Source: Tubulanus polymorphus
Lineage: Eukaryota > Nemertea > Palaeonemertea > Tubulaniformes > Tubulanidae
Assembly (NCBI RefSeq): GCF_964204645.1
Contig: NC_134036.1
Location: 8,728,704 to 8,792,703, forward strand
Direction: 5' to 3'
Length of the DNA stretch: 64,000 bases
Shown: positions 45,108 to 55,000 of the stretch, in pieces
Layout of the letters: each line of letters opens with the position of its first letter
How positions within the stretch are numbered: the stretch's first letter is position 1
Notes under the pieces: model-generated
Told to the model about the DNA's origin: nothing
Databases searched by the model: none
The model's input: only the letters and a program-made list of their open reading frames with translations
Position numbers and translations under genes: made by a program

Positions 45108-46355
45108 TTAATACATAACACTATCTAATTGTGAATTTACAATATTTAATTGCGCGTCAGATATAATATAAATGTGCATTTTAAAATTTTTGATTCCCTT
45201 TTTCTTTGTCATGAATAATTGTATTCCATCTTTAGTGTTTTGTAGTTTTTTTCCAGAACCATGTAATGAATTATCTTCAGTTGTTCTAAAATCTAACCAT
45301 AATGCATATTTATTACCGGTATAATAATCAATTTGATTAATGTTACAATCTTCAGATGATTTCACTTTTTCATTCATAAAATGTTTTTTAATTTCTACCC
45401 ATTGATCAATCATTCTCATTCCTTGACAAAATATTTTATTCGCTATTCCTTCGATAGTTATTTCTACTTTTGTTATTTCAGGATTATAATAATTGTCAAC
45501 ATTTATTGCGCCATTAGTATACGTTCCAATGGTAAAAAATATTAATATACCTTTAATAGATCTTCTAGGGAAGTTAATATTCTCATTAATTATTTCATCA
45601 TTTGCATTAATAGTTACAGTTTTAAATTTATCAATATAATCATATAATAATGAAAACCCTTGATTATATTTAGTTTGAATTATACTTGAAATATTTTCAT
45701 CAGTTACTGTATCATATTCTAAACATATATTCGATAATTTATAACTCATATCTTTATTAACGCTAGATAATACAATTTCATTTACAGGAGCAAATGTTAT
45801 CTCAAATATAATATCTTCTTGAATTGCGTATTTATATAAAGGTGCATTATTATTTATCAATTCAAAATCTAATGGAATTTTATATTTGCTTCCATATATA
45901 CTTTTTATTAATTTATCTACATCATTAGTTAATATTGCGCTATTAGCTTCTGATCTTAATTTATTTTGGTTTTCTGATTGGATTCCTTGAAATATCATAT
46001 TATTTCTATTTTCTTTTGTTAACCATAAATCTTTATAATGCATAAATAAATTATAATCATCTAATGAGAAAACTGTTTCTGGACCAATCTTTATTGTTAA
46101 CTTTTTAATCAAATATCTTCCAACATTATCAACGACATAATTATTATTATTACCGATTACTTTTATATCGGCTGATAAATAAATACTGTTTGGAACATAA
46201 AAAGTATTTTGTGTTAATCTAGGAATTCTAACATATAAAGTTTCATCAGGATTAATATTAGAAGGGTTATGAGTAATTATATGATGTGATCTTTCTGCTT
46301 TAATAGCATTAGATATTCTATGATTCTTCGAAGGACTTATATAACTCCCACTCAT
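45108..46355 (-). CDS. Major capsid protein (double jelly-roll)
   Basis: 415 residues, intact. It matches the Polinton/adintovirus hexon-like capsid protein. The diagnostic C-terminal block LWLDFRTTEDNSLHGSGKKL is followed by NTKDGIQLFM, and the N-terminal block has NTFYVPNSIYLSADIKV and VGRYLIKKLTIKIG. Trimers of such double jelly rolls build the pseudo-hexagonal capsid. The stop lies 33 bp from the start of the zinc-finger gene. A TTTTTTTGTTAAATAAATG leader precedes the start. Confidence 0.9.
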   Translation of the reverse strand: MSGSYISPSKNHRISNAIKAERSHHIITHNPSNINPDETLYVRIPRLTQNTFYVPNSIYLSADIKVIGNNNNYVVDNVGRYLIKKLTIKIGPETVFSLDDYNLFMHYKDLWLTKENRNNMIFQGIQSENQNKLRSEANSAILTNDVDKLIKSIYGSKYKIPLDFELINNNAPLYKYAIQEDIIFEITFAPVNEIVLSSVNKDMSYKLSNICLEYDTVTDENISSIIQTKYNQGFSLLYDYIDKFKTVTINANDEIINENINFPRRSIKGILIFFTIGTYTNGAINVDNYYNPEITKVEITIEGIANKIFCQGMRMIDQWVEIKKHFMNEKVKSSEDCNINQIDYYTGNKYALWLDFRTTEDNSLHGSGKKLQNTKDGIQLFMTKKKGIKNFKMHIYIISDAQLNIVNSQLDSVMY

Positions 46356-46426
46356 TTATTTAACAAAAAAATTAATTATTTATTTTTTGATATCATGGTT
46401 TACTTGATATTTTTTGATATCATGGT

Positions 46427-48016
46427 TTACTTGATATTTTTTGATATCATATTTACTAAACCAAAAATAATAGCACTTACAACTGTAATTAAAAATAAAA
46501 TAATATGTTCAGCAGCAAAGTTAATAATGTTTCCTGCAGATTTCAATATAAAACCAACAATTGAAGCAATAACTCCTGGTAATGCTGCAGCAGATTTTTT
46601 AGATAGTTCCCATAAATATTTTGCTAATTTTTTTAAACCATCCTTAACTTTATCTTGTATAGAATTATTGCCTGGAGGTTTATCTGGTTTGTTAGGAGTG
46701 GGAGTAGGAGTAGATTTAAAAGCATTTGATATTGCTAAACCAATTGTTGTAAATAACATAGTTACAGCTGTTAGAATTGAAAGAATTGTTATTCCTTCTA
46801 ATTTAAATAATAACTTTATTCTGTCTTTTAATGATATTTCAGAATTTGGTTTAATCAACAAATCTTTAAAAATAACTTTTAATCTATTTATATTATAATC
46901 ATATGATTTTAATAATAATTTAATTTCTTCTTTTTGTAATTCTATGTTATATTCTAAATCATCAATTTCTTTTTCTAAATATGCATTTCTTTTTTTAAAT
47001 TCAATTTCTTCAATAACTTTATTATCTCTATCTAATTTTAATTGTTCTATTTCTTTATTTTTATCAGTTCTATCTTTTTCTAAAAATCTAATTTTAATAT
47101 CTCTTTTACTTTTTTCATGCGCAATTTTATCAGCTGATTCTTGCATACCTTTAATTTCTCTACGTGCTTGTTCAGGAAATGCTTCTAATTCATCATCAGT
47201 TAAATCAAATAATCCTTTTTCTAGTAAAGATTGTATTCGATTTATTCCAGTTTCAGTACCGGGCGTATCTAAAACACTAATCATATCTTCTTCAAATGAA
47301 TTCATTGTATCCAGTAAGTTATCTAAACGTTTTCCTAATTGTAATTGACTTGAATCATTATCAATTTGTTGAGTGTCTCTTCTCGATGTTTCGGGTGTTG
47401 AAGATCTTAATTTATCTCTATTCTCTTCCATTTCCGTTTCTGGATTATTATCGATTATTTCAAATAATTCATTAATTCTTTGTTTAAATTCTTTTCTATT
47501 ATTATCCCTTTCTTCTTGTGTAACATCAGTTATTTCATTACTATTACTTATTCTCTTAATTCTATCTGGTTCTAACTTAAGCAAAGTTGATTCTGCTAAT
47601 ATTATATTTTGAGTTTTATAAGAGATGTTAATATAATAATCATCTTTCAATTTATAATAATATTCACCATCTAAATATTTTAAATCTTTTACTAAAAGTC
47701 TGGCACCTCTGTAATTTTTATTATATCCAGAATCTTTAAATACATCTTGAAACTTATATATAAATCCAATATTTTCTAAATCTTCCTTTTTTAAACCTTG
47801 ATTTTCATTTTCAGGATTTATTCTCGATCTAGTTCTTCTATCAAATTCATCTGTTGATGGGGCTTTAGAACCACTATCTGCTAAATTAGAATTATATGCT
47901 GATTCATCATCATTATCAATATTAGTTTTTGCATCATTATAATCATCATCAATATATCCTTCATTATTATTTCCCATGTCATCCAATGGAATATCTTCTC
48001 CACCTTCTACATCCAT
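46427..48016 (-). CDS. Large coiled-coil membrane protein, 529 aa
   Basis: Intact. An acidic Asp/Asn-rich N-terminus (1-60) is followed by a globular part (about 80-200), a long Glu/Lys/Arg coiled coil (about 290-370; KKRNAYLEKEIDDLEYNIEL), and two hydrophobic regions near 395-425 and 477-524. A Thr-Pro linker (STPTPTPNKPDKPP) separates the hydrophobic regions. This architecture is common in Polinton gene sets between capsid genes, but the function is unknown; a membrane-associated virion protein is inferred. Three direct copies of a 23-bp GATATCATGGTTTACTTGAT-type sequence at 46380-46445 run over its C-terminal end. Confidence 0.75.
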   Translation of the reverse strand: MDVEGGEDIPLDDMGNNNEGYIDDDYNDAKTNIDNDDESAYNSNLADSGSKAPSTDEFDRRTRSRINPENENQGLKKEDLENIGFIYKFQDVFKDSGYNKNYRGARLLVKDLKYLDGEYYYKLKDDYYINISYKTQNIILAESTLLKLEPDRIKRISNSNEITDVTQEERDNNRKEFKQRINELFEIIDNNPETEMEENRDKLRSSTPETSRRDTQQIDNDSSQLQLGKRLDNLLDTMNSFEEDMISVLDTPGTETGINRIQSLLEKGLFDLTDDELEAFPEQARREIKGMQESADKIAHEKSKRDIKIRFLEKDRTDKNKEIEQLKLDRDNKVIEEIEFKKRNAYLEKEIDDLEYNIELQKEEIKLLLKSYDYNINRLKVIFKDLLIKPNSEISLKDRIKLLFKLEGITILSILTAVTMLFTTIGLAISNAFKSTPTPTPNKPDKPPGNNSIQDKVKDGLKKLAKYLWELSKKSAAALPGVIASIVGFILKSAGNIINFAAEHIILFLITVVSAIIFGLVNMISKNIK

Positions 48017-48032
48017 TTACATAATAAAAAAA

Positions 48033-49421
48033 TTAAAATTTAAAATATAATATTCCTCCGATTACAATTCCTATACAAGTTATAGCTAATTTAGTATTTT
48101 CATGGGATTTATTATCATCATTTAGTTTAATTATATCATGTTGAATTTTATCAGTTTTTATATTTTCTGATGTATTGTAATCTTTTATTTTAGAATCATT
48201 ATCCAATTTAATATTCTTAGTTTTAGTTTCAGTTGATTGAATATGTTTTTTATTTTTTTCACCTTCCATTAATTTTGGAGCAGTAATAATCTTTTTATTT
48301 ATATCATTCAATCCAAATGAATTATTTATTGTTGCAGTTTTAATTAGATTATTATAACCAATTATATTTCCCATCTTTAATACTAAATCATTAGAAATAA
48401 TTAATAGATTAGGGCCTATACAATAATTAAGTCTTACATGAGATTTATCTAAATAATTTTGATATCTTATAATGTTTTCTGGAATCGATCTATTTTTATC
48501 ATTATGTATGGAATCTTCAAATAAAACTTTAAATTGTTTTTGTGTATCGAATGATGTATTCAAATTTCCAATTATTGGGGATCTTGTTTCAACTTGCGCA
48601 CCTAAAATACAAATTAAATAAGTTCTAATAGATTGATTTATTCTTTCAATACCTGATTTAGTAAAACCTTCACTATTTTCTAAAATAAAATAAAGCCAAC
48701 CATTATTGTTTTCTTGTTTTAAATTATCATAAAATTTTGGTAATTTATTGAAATTTAATGTTTCTAAATCTTTTGTTTCTATTTTACCATAACCTAATTT
48801 ATTATTATAGATATTATAAAAACTATTAGATGGTATGGGAAGTGCACAATATTCTGCAATCTTTTTAGGGCATGGAAGTGATCTTATTGTTCCAATTTTT
48901 GTTCTAAAATCAGAATTATTTATATCTATATTAAATTCATTGCAAATTTTATAAAACTTTGATAAATTAATATTATTATCTAATTCTTTGAAATACCTAG
49001 ATCCTGGTAAAGCGCACTCTAATTCATTTAATATTATTCTGATTTGAAAGTATGTATGAAATCTAAATAAACTTTGAATTAATTTATATTTAGAATTATT
49101 TAAATGATCATTCCAGCTAATTCCACATCCTGTTGTTGCACAATAAACAGCAAAATTTAATTGGTTCTGCCAATACTTCATATTAGATTTTAATAACCAT
49201 TGTTTTTCATCTTTCAATTTTTTAAAATTAATTAAATATATATGAAATATATTTTCCATCTTTGCATTAAAATTATTAGTTTCAGTAACATAAATATATA
49301 AATCAATTAATGAATTTAAAACTTCATTTCTATATGTAATATCTTTATTAAAATCTATTGCTGGAATATTATATTTAATTGATTTATTATATTGGAAAGC
49401 TTTTGGAAAACTATCTACCAT
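48033..49421 (-). CDS. Tail-anchored Polinton protein, 462 aa
   Basis: Intact. Residues 1-330 are predicted mainly helical and hydrophilic, with conserved-looking blocks (YWQNQLNFAVYCATTGCGIS, FRFHTYFQIRIILNELECAL). A Lys/Asn/Asp-rich linker precedes a single C-terminal membrane anchor (AITCIGIVIGGILYFKF). Neither protease nor jelly-roll motifs are visible. By position (between capsid protein and small membrane proteins) a virion role is inferred. I cannot name a family. Confidence 0.7.
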   Translation of the reverse strand: MVDSFPKAFQYNKSIKYNIPAIDFNKDITYRNEVLNSLIDLYIYVTETNNFNAKMENIFHIYLINFKKLKDEKQWLLKSNMKYWQNQLNFAVYCATTGCGISWNDHLNNSKYKLIQSLFRFHTYFQIRIILNELECALPGSRYFKELDNNINLSKFYKICNEFNIDINNSDFRTKIGTIRSLPCPKKIAEYCALPIPSNSFYNIYNNKLGYGKIETKDLETLNFNKLPKFYDNLKQENNNGWLYFILENSEGFTKSGIERINQSIRTYLICILGAQVETRSPIIGNLNTSFDTQKQFKVLFEDSIHNDKNRSIPENIIRYQNYLDKSHVRLNYCIGPNLLIISNDLVLKMGNIIGYNNLIKTATINNSFGLNDINKKIITAPKLMEGEKNKKHIQSTETKTKNIKLDNDSKIKDYNTSENIKTDKIQHDIIKLNDDNKSHENTKLAITCIGIVIGGILYFKF

Positions 49422-49437
49422 TTATATAATTAACAAA

Positions 49438-49872
49438 TTAATAATTTATTAATTCTTTTAATAATTTATCTTGTTCTTCAACTGTTATATGACCATTTAA
49501 ACTTATTATATAATCTAGTGTGTTCTTTAATTTATTAATTTCTTTTATATTAGTTTTAATTTTTTCTTTATTACTTTTTATATTTAATTTTGAACTTATA
49601 CCAGTTAAAACACTTGATGATAATCCTAATACACCAATTGATATAGCTAAAGGTGTTAATGGGCTGAATATTGCTAGAAATGTTATTACAGAACTAATTG
49701 TAACCGAACCACTTATAATTAAATAATATATAATTTTACTTTTTAAATATTTTTTCTTTTTTATCTTTAAGTCACTTTCAAATTCTAATATTTGTTTTTC
49801 TAAATATGTTTTTAATTTAGTTTTATTTATATCATGAGGAATAATATCAATACTATCAACTTTATCTTCCAT
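49438..49872 (-). CDS. Two-pass membrane protein, 144 aa
   Basis: Intact. Hydrophilic helical N-terminus (about 1-45), two adjacent membrane segments (about 47-70, IIYYLIISGSVTISSVITFL; about 74-92, LAISIGVLGLSSSVLTGI), then a Lys/Glu/Leu-rich C-terminal helix. Gaps to its neighbours are 16-20 bp. Function is unknown; it belongs to the run of small membrane proteins of the structural gene block. Confidence 0.65.
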   Translation of the reverse strand: MEDKVDSIDIIPHDINKTKLKTYLEKQILEFESDLKIKKKKYLKSKIIYYLIISGSVTISSVITFLAIFSPLTPLAISIGVLGLSSSVLTGISSKLNIKSNKEKIKTNIKEINKLKNTLDYIISLNGHITVEEQDKLLKELINY

Positions 49873-49891
49873 TTATTTAGAATAAAAATTA

Positions 49892-50314
49892 CTAATTAGT
49901 AAACTTATAAGCAACAAATATAACAATAACAGTTCCACCTAAAATCCATATTATTTCATATTTCTGTTGTTCTTTACTCGGGGTATAATAATCTGATAAT
50001 TTAGGTTTGTATAGATGTAATTTTTCTTTATTTGTTACTGCGTTATATAAACTCATTGCATCATCAACTGATTGAAAATCTCTATGTGAAATCTTCTGAT
50101 CATATAATTCTTTATTGATGTAATCCATATAGTTTTGCCTCTTTTCTCTATATTCTTCTGCAGCTTTATTGTATTTCTCTAACGCTAAGTTATGTCTTCT
50201 TTGTTCTCCTAATGAACTATTTTTATCAATATGTTTAAATAAATAACCACCACCAGTAAATGCTAAAGCGTTAACAATTGCCGATCCTATAATAGTTATA
50301 ATTGCAGAAGCCAT
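49892..50314 (-). CDS. Membrane protein with terminal hydrophobic segments, 140 aa
   Basis: Intact. An N-terminal segment (about 5-26, IITIIGSAIVNALAFTGGGY) and a C-terminal segment (about 120-139, IIWILGGTVIVIFVAYKF) enclose a charged Lys/Glu/Gln/Tyr-rich middle (KYNKAAEEYREKRQNYMDYI). Some Polinton minor virion proteins have this layout, but I cannot assign one. The leader is AATTTTTTTTGCTAAATAAATGG. Confidence 0.65.
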   Translation of the reverse strand: MASAIITIIGSAIVNALAFTGGGYLFKHIDKNSSLGEQRRHNLALEKYNKAAEEYREKRQNYMDYINKELYDQKISHRDFQSVDDAMSLYNAVTNKEKLHLYKPKLSDYYTPSKEQQKYEIIWILGGTVIVIFVAYKFTN

Positions 50315-50339
50315 TTATTTAGCAAAAAAAATTACACAT

Positions 50340-50561
50340 TTATATGGGAGGAATATATTTTTGTTTTTCCAAATAATCAATAGTTAAATTAGATAAAGTA
50401 ACTGCTAATGTTAATTTCAAAATATCATTGATATCAAATCTATCAACATTTACACTTCCCATTTTGAATACTTTTTTTAATACCATTGAATAACCAACCG
50501 TTCCAACTGATAGTAATGCGCCATTATATAATCCAGTTATTATCCACTTATTATCACTCAT
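50340..50561 (-). CDS. Small membrane protein, 73 aa
   Basis: Intact short frame with hydrophobic stretches at about 10-30 (LYNGALLSVGTVGYSMVL) and 46-64 (ILKLTLAVTLSNLTIDYL). It is called real because it fits exactly between its neighbours: its ATG is directly preceded by the end of the upstream gene at 50562, and it has the TTTTTTTGATAAATAAATG leader. Function unknown. Confidence 0.6.
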   Translation of the reverse strand: MSDNKWIITGLYNGALLSVGTVGYSMVLKKVFKMGSVNVDRFDINDILKLTLAVTLSNLTIDYLEKQKYIPPI

Positions 50562-50903
50562 TTATTTATCAAAAAAATTACTATCATCAAAATATTTAGT
50601 TATCTTATTTATGATTAATTCAACATTTATTTTATTACTAGTTTTATGATTATCATATATTTTGGATAATATGTTTTTGATATCATCAATAATTCCATCT
50701 TCATTTAATTCGTAATATTCTAAAGGTGATTTAATTAAATCAATTACTTTTTCTATATTATACTTTTCTTTATCAATCATTGATGCATTGTTAAATGATT
50801 TACTTTTTATATCAGTAATTACGTCATTTAGTTTAATTCTCATTTCTTTACCATGTTTAAAATCAAACCCAAAACATATACTCGGTCCAACAGTTATATT
50901 CAT
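50562..50903 (-). CDS. Small soluble Polinton protein, 113 aa
   Basis: Intact. N-terminal NITVGPSICFGFDFKHGKEM, then Lys/Asp/Ile-rich helices; no membrane segment. Its stop codon overlaps the AATAAATG leader of the next gene. Function unknown; inferred to belong to the virion or assembly set by position. Confidence 0.6.
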   Translation of the reverse strand: MNITVGPSICFGFDFKHGKEMRIKLNDVITDIKSKSFNNASMIDKEKYNIEKVIDLIKSPLEYYELNEDGIIDDIKNILSKIYDNHKTSNKINVELIINKITKYFDDSNFFDK

Positions 50904-50919
50904 TTATATAATGAAAAAA

Positions 50920-51681
50920 TTACTCTTTACATCTTATAACTAATTCATATATCACAGGAAAGTTATTTAAATCAATTAAGTATCCATTATGATTTCTAAT
51001 TTCTAATCTAAAATTATTAAAATGAGGAATGCATGGTTTGAAATCACATTCTGTTAAATTATAATTTATTTGCGTTCCAAATTCTTTAACATTCTTCAAT
51101 GGTAAAATGTTTAGTAAACCAGAATTACAAGTTATATCTTTAGTTGCTTCGAATGTTTTTGTAGGATCGATTAAATTGCAATAAATATAAAAATGTGTGT
51201 AAGGTATTAAGTTTGGTGTAGTAGCGTCAATATTTGTAAAAGATCTATCTGGAATAATTCCTAACAGTTTAGCTATAGGTTTTTTTACCATAAATTTATG
51301 TTTTTCACTATTAGACAACCTTATCTTTATTCTATCAGAACTCTCACTTTTTAAAAATCTAATACTAAACCCAGAACTACTACCTAATTTGTGCCAAGCT
51401 TTTCTATTAATTTCTTGTGCTAATGTATCTAAATTATATAACCCCGGTTTTAAATATATATAGACCCATTCATTTTTATTTTTATTAAAAACTAAAAAGG
51501 CTCTATGTTCAATAGTTTTATTCGATATATTATAAAAAGAATTACATAAACTTATATTTACTAATTTTAAATCTACACAATTCTTAAATTCTCTATCTAA
51601 TTGTACTAATAAATTATGTGATTTATAATTTGTAAGTTTTCTAGAATCTACAAATATTCTGTATTCTTTTAATTCCACCAT
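50920..51681 (-). CDS. Penton-like minor capsid protein candidate
   Basis: 253 residues, intact. Starts with YRIFVDSRKLTNYKSHNLLV and alternates short hydrophobic strands, ending in FRLEIRNHNGYLIDLNNFPV and YELVIRCKE. Length, beta pattern and the 'DSR...' N-terminus agree with the single jelly-roll minor capsid (penton) protein of Polintons and adintoviruses. It would form the fivefold vertices with the major capsid protein. The assignment is from pattern memory of the family and would need a structure-based search. Confidence 0.65.
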   Translation of the reverse strand: MVELKEYRIFVDSRKLTNYKSHNLLVQLDREFKNCVDLKLVNISLCNSFYNISNKTIEHRAFLVFNKNKNEWVYIYLKPGLYNLDTLAQEINRKAWHKLGSSSGFSIRFLKSESSDRIKIRLSNSEKHKFMVKKPIAKLLGIIPDRSFTNIDATTPNLIPYTHFYIYCNLIDPTKTFEATKDITCNSGLLNILPLKNVKEFGTQINYNLTECDFKPCIPHFNNFRLEIRNHNGYLIDLNNFPVIYELVIRCKE

Positions 51682-51698
51682 TTATTTTACATATTTTC

Positions 51699-52052
51699 TT
51701 ATTCGAAATCTATTTCATGGTGCCCCTTTTCATTCTTACCTTTGTATACGAAATAGAAATCTCCAGAACATAATTCTTCTAAATCTTCACTTGATAATCT
51801 ATGAAATCTATCCGGTAAATATGTTCTGAATTTATGTGTATTTCCTTTTAATCCTTCATATTCTAAGTGTATAACTAATTTATCTCCATAGTTATTAGTA
51901 ACTGTAACAATATTTGTAATTAGATATTTCTTATGGATTGTTAATTCTGTTAACTTTTTGAATTTATATTCTACAGATTTTACATTTGTTATATCTTTTA
52001 TTCTATCTAGAAATAATTTGTTGTTCTCACTGTGTGCTAGTTTACTCTCCAT
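51699..52052 (-). CDS. Small protein next to PolB, OB-fold-like
   Basis: 117 residues, intact, starting 30 bp after the PolB stop. The middle (LTIHKKYLITNIVTVTNNYG, DKLVIHLEY, FRTYLPDRFHRLS) has alternating strands that could be an OB-fold. Similar short proteins accompany PolB in several DNA elements. Its leader (TTTTAATAAAAATATGTTAT TAAAATGG, shown split) copies the PolB-type leader rather than the capsid-type one, pointing to co-expression with the polymerase. A single-stranded-DNA-binding role is a guess. Confidence 0.55.
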   Translation of the reverse strand: MESKLAHSENNKLFLDRIKDITNVKSVEYKFKKLTELTIHKKYLITNIVTVTNNYGDKLVIHLEYEGLKGNTHKFRTYLPDRFHRLSSEDLEELCSGDFYFVYKGKNEKGHHEIDFE

Positions 52053-52081
52053 TTTAATAACATATTTTTATTAAAATTTGA

Positions 52082-55000
52082 TTAACACGTTAGAATTCTT
52101 TTCATTATCTCGTTCTCTTTTGTTTCTTCTCTTTTAAATTTTAAGTATTCATCTAAATTACAACCATAAGCAACTGTATGAATTCCATCATCTAATATAT
52201 ATCGTTTATCATCAAATGGGTTTAGACTTATCTTTTCAATTTCTTCAATAAACATTTCATGATCTTCAGATCTTAAACATCTCATCTTATGTTTTCTAAC
52301 TTCTTCATTGAATATACAATCGATGTAATCTTTGAAATGAATATTCTTTTCTACTACACTTTTGGTTATTCCTTTTAACTTTTTAGCTTCATGAGTTTTG
52401 GTTTTATATGAATACATTTTAGATCTAATACCAATGAACTCTATCATTTCTTCACCACCTAATTCATCTTTGAATTTACCGGGAACTTTTTTATTATCAT
52501 TGCTAAACAATTCATGATTTTTAGGATAATTACTAAAATCAAAATGGTGTTTTAATGTTTTTAAATCATCAGTTATGTTATCAGTTTTTATCTTTAATAT
52601 GTAAGAATCTGTATCAAAGTATAGTATTTCTATGTGTTTTTCCCCAAAATGAGGTTGTAATATATTATAATAGAATTCATACATTAGGAATTTTGATAAT
52701 TCTAAAACTGCAGCTCCAACATAAATCGGTTTGTTAAATTTCATACTTGTTCTTTTCATTTTAACTGCTGCTAAATTTTCATCAAATATTCTATTACCTA
52801 TAAACTTAGGATACGATTGTAAATGCCTTATCCTTTTACCATTACTAACTAACTCAATATCATTTCTATTTCTAATATTTTCACAAGTCTTACCATAGAA
52901 TGCATTATTCATTAACTTAAAAAAATCTTTTTCAAAATCAGTTTTAGATTTAGTTCTCTGTGTAGTATTAAAATCTATATATTTTTCTAACCATTTAGAT
53001 TGACTGAATGAAATATATCTATGTACTTTTTTTAATATCATTCCTTGTCTCAAATAAAACTTCAACATTCTATAATGTACTACATAATTATATTTATCTT
53101 CTTGAGTTACCATTAACTTTTCAGTATGAATATGATTATCGGGTTTAATTCTTTTTTGATAATTTGATAATTCTTCATGTTTAACAGTTTTATGTTCGGG
53201 ACAATATGCTAGATTTCTAGATTTGAATTTAATATTTTCAGGGTATTCTAAATCTACAACAAAGAAGTAACCAGTATCTGAATCATCTGCAATATCTAGA
53301 ATTCTTTTCTTCCAATCAAATTTATCAATTTGTAAAACTTCAGTTATTTCAAACATCCCATAAGGTTGTGGTTCCATCATTGCCCAACCATAAAGATTAT
53401 TTGCATCTATGTATAATAATTTATATCCAGGATTATCATTTACATTGAAATATCTATCACCCAATACACCTGAAACACCTCCTCTTATAGATTTTTCAAA
53501 TAATAGTAATTGATCTATATTTGTTAACAAATCCATTTTTATATCTGTAAATTTTAATCCACAATCCCATGTTAATCCTGGTGATGAATAACAATGACAA
53601 GGATCAATATTGAAATATTTTAGGTTTACATCTCTAAACCTTTCGAATATATCGGTTAATAATAATACATCTGATTTTAAATATAAATCTACTAATTGCC
53701 CATGATTTTCTATTTTGAAATGATTCCAAATATTCAATGTTCTATTATAGACTTCATCTTTAACATATTCATTTTTTAATTCATCATAAAATTGTTCTTT
53801 CAATAATTCAGTTATTTTAAAATCATTATGATTTTTATAGAAAGAATATGGAATTGCACCTTTATATCTCATTAATTTAAAATCATCATTATTTGGGTAA
53901 TATTCTTTTAATATCTTCAATTCATCATCAACTAATGATTTTGATAAGTTATCTAATGAACTATTTAAAAATCTATATGAATCTATAAATCTTAGACAAC
54001 CAAATTGGAATGATATATAATTCTCAGATGTTTTAGCTAACATTCTAAATTTATAAGTTGGTATTTTATCTTTTGATCTATTTGAATTTAATATTTCTAT
54101 TTCATTATTGATTTCTTCTATTTTATGACATAGCTGTTTGATAAATAAATGTGCATCATATCCTGATAGATTATGAAATATAACTGGTACAAAGTTAATT
54201 TTCTTAGCTTGTAAGTTACAATTCTCATGTGCAGCGCCTCTAAACTTTCCATTCAAATGATCATGGTCCCTTACTTTTTTATCTTTATAATTAAATATCT
54301 TTTCACAATAATAACATTTATCTGCAAACTCAAATTCTTCTTTATCTTCTTCTGTCATAATTATTTCTATATTTTTATTCAACTTTTCATTAAATTTTAT
54401 TTCATATTCAATTAATAAGTCACAAAAATGATTGATAACATTTTCATTTCTGTAATTATAATATTCACTTTCAATTAGTTCTGGATAATTAGATTTAATA
54501 TATAACCCGAAAGCTGCAGCTGATTGATGAATCTTTTTAATAGTATTTGTTTTTGGTGGTTCTTCTGAATAATCACTTTCATTAGAATTTAATTTCTTTC
54601 TTTTATAATATATATCTTTTCTATCTTTATCTGTTAATTCAAAATCTCCATATATTACAAATGGTACTTTATTTTTGTAATCATATTTTTTGAATTCTAA
54701 TATTTTATCTTTTTCATTTGGTAAAACTAATTTACAATAATCATGATTATCACATAATTGTTTATGATTTAATAATGTACTTTCATTACTAAATTTATGT
54801 AAACATTTTCAACATAGATATATTTTATTATGGTGATCACTTTCTGTTCTAAAAAATAAATCTATTTGTTTAATCCACATATAATGATTCTCATAATATA
54901 GTATATCTATAACATCATTTGAATCATAATCTTTTGATAGATATAAAGGTTCTAATGTATAATGTTTTATGTTGTTACCTTTTGTATTTGGTAATTTGAT

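Noticed and set aside
46320..47612. Plus-strand ORFs opposite the 529-residue gene
   Set aside because: Shadows of the AT-rich coding strand; Ser/Leu-rich, with no independent support.
54809..54811. TGA in PolB as a selenocysteine or programmed read-through codon
   Set aside because: No SECIS-like or stimulatory structure is recognised, and other genes of the element have TAA and TAG stops, so simple decay is more likely.
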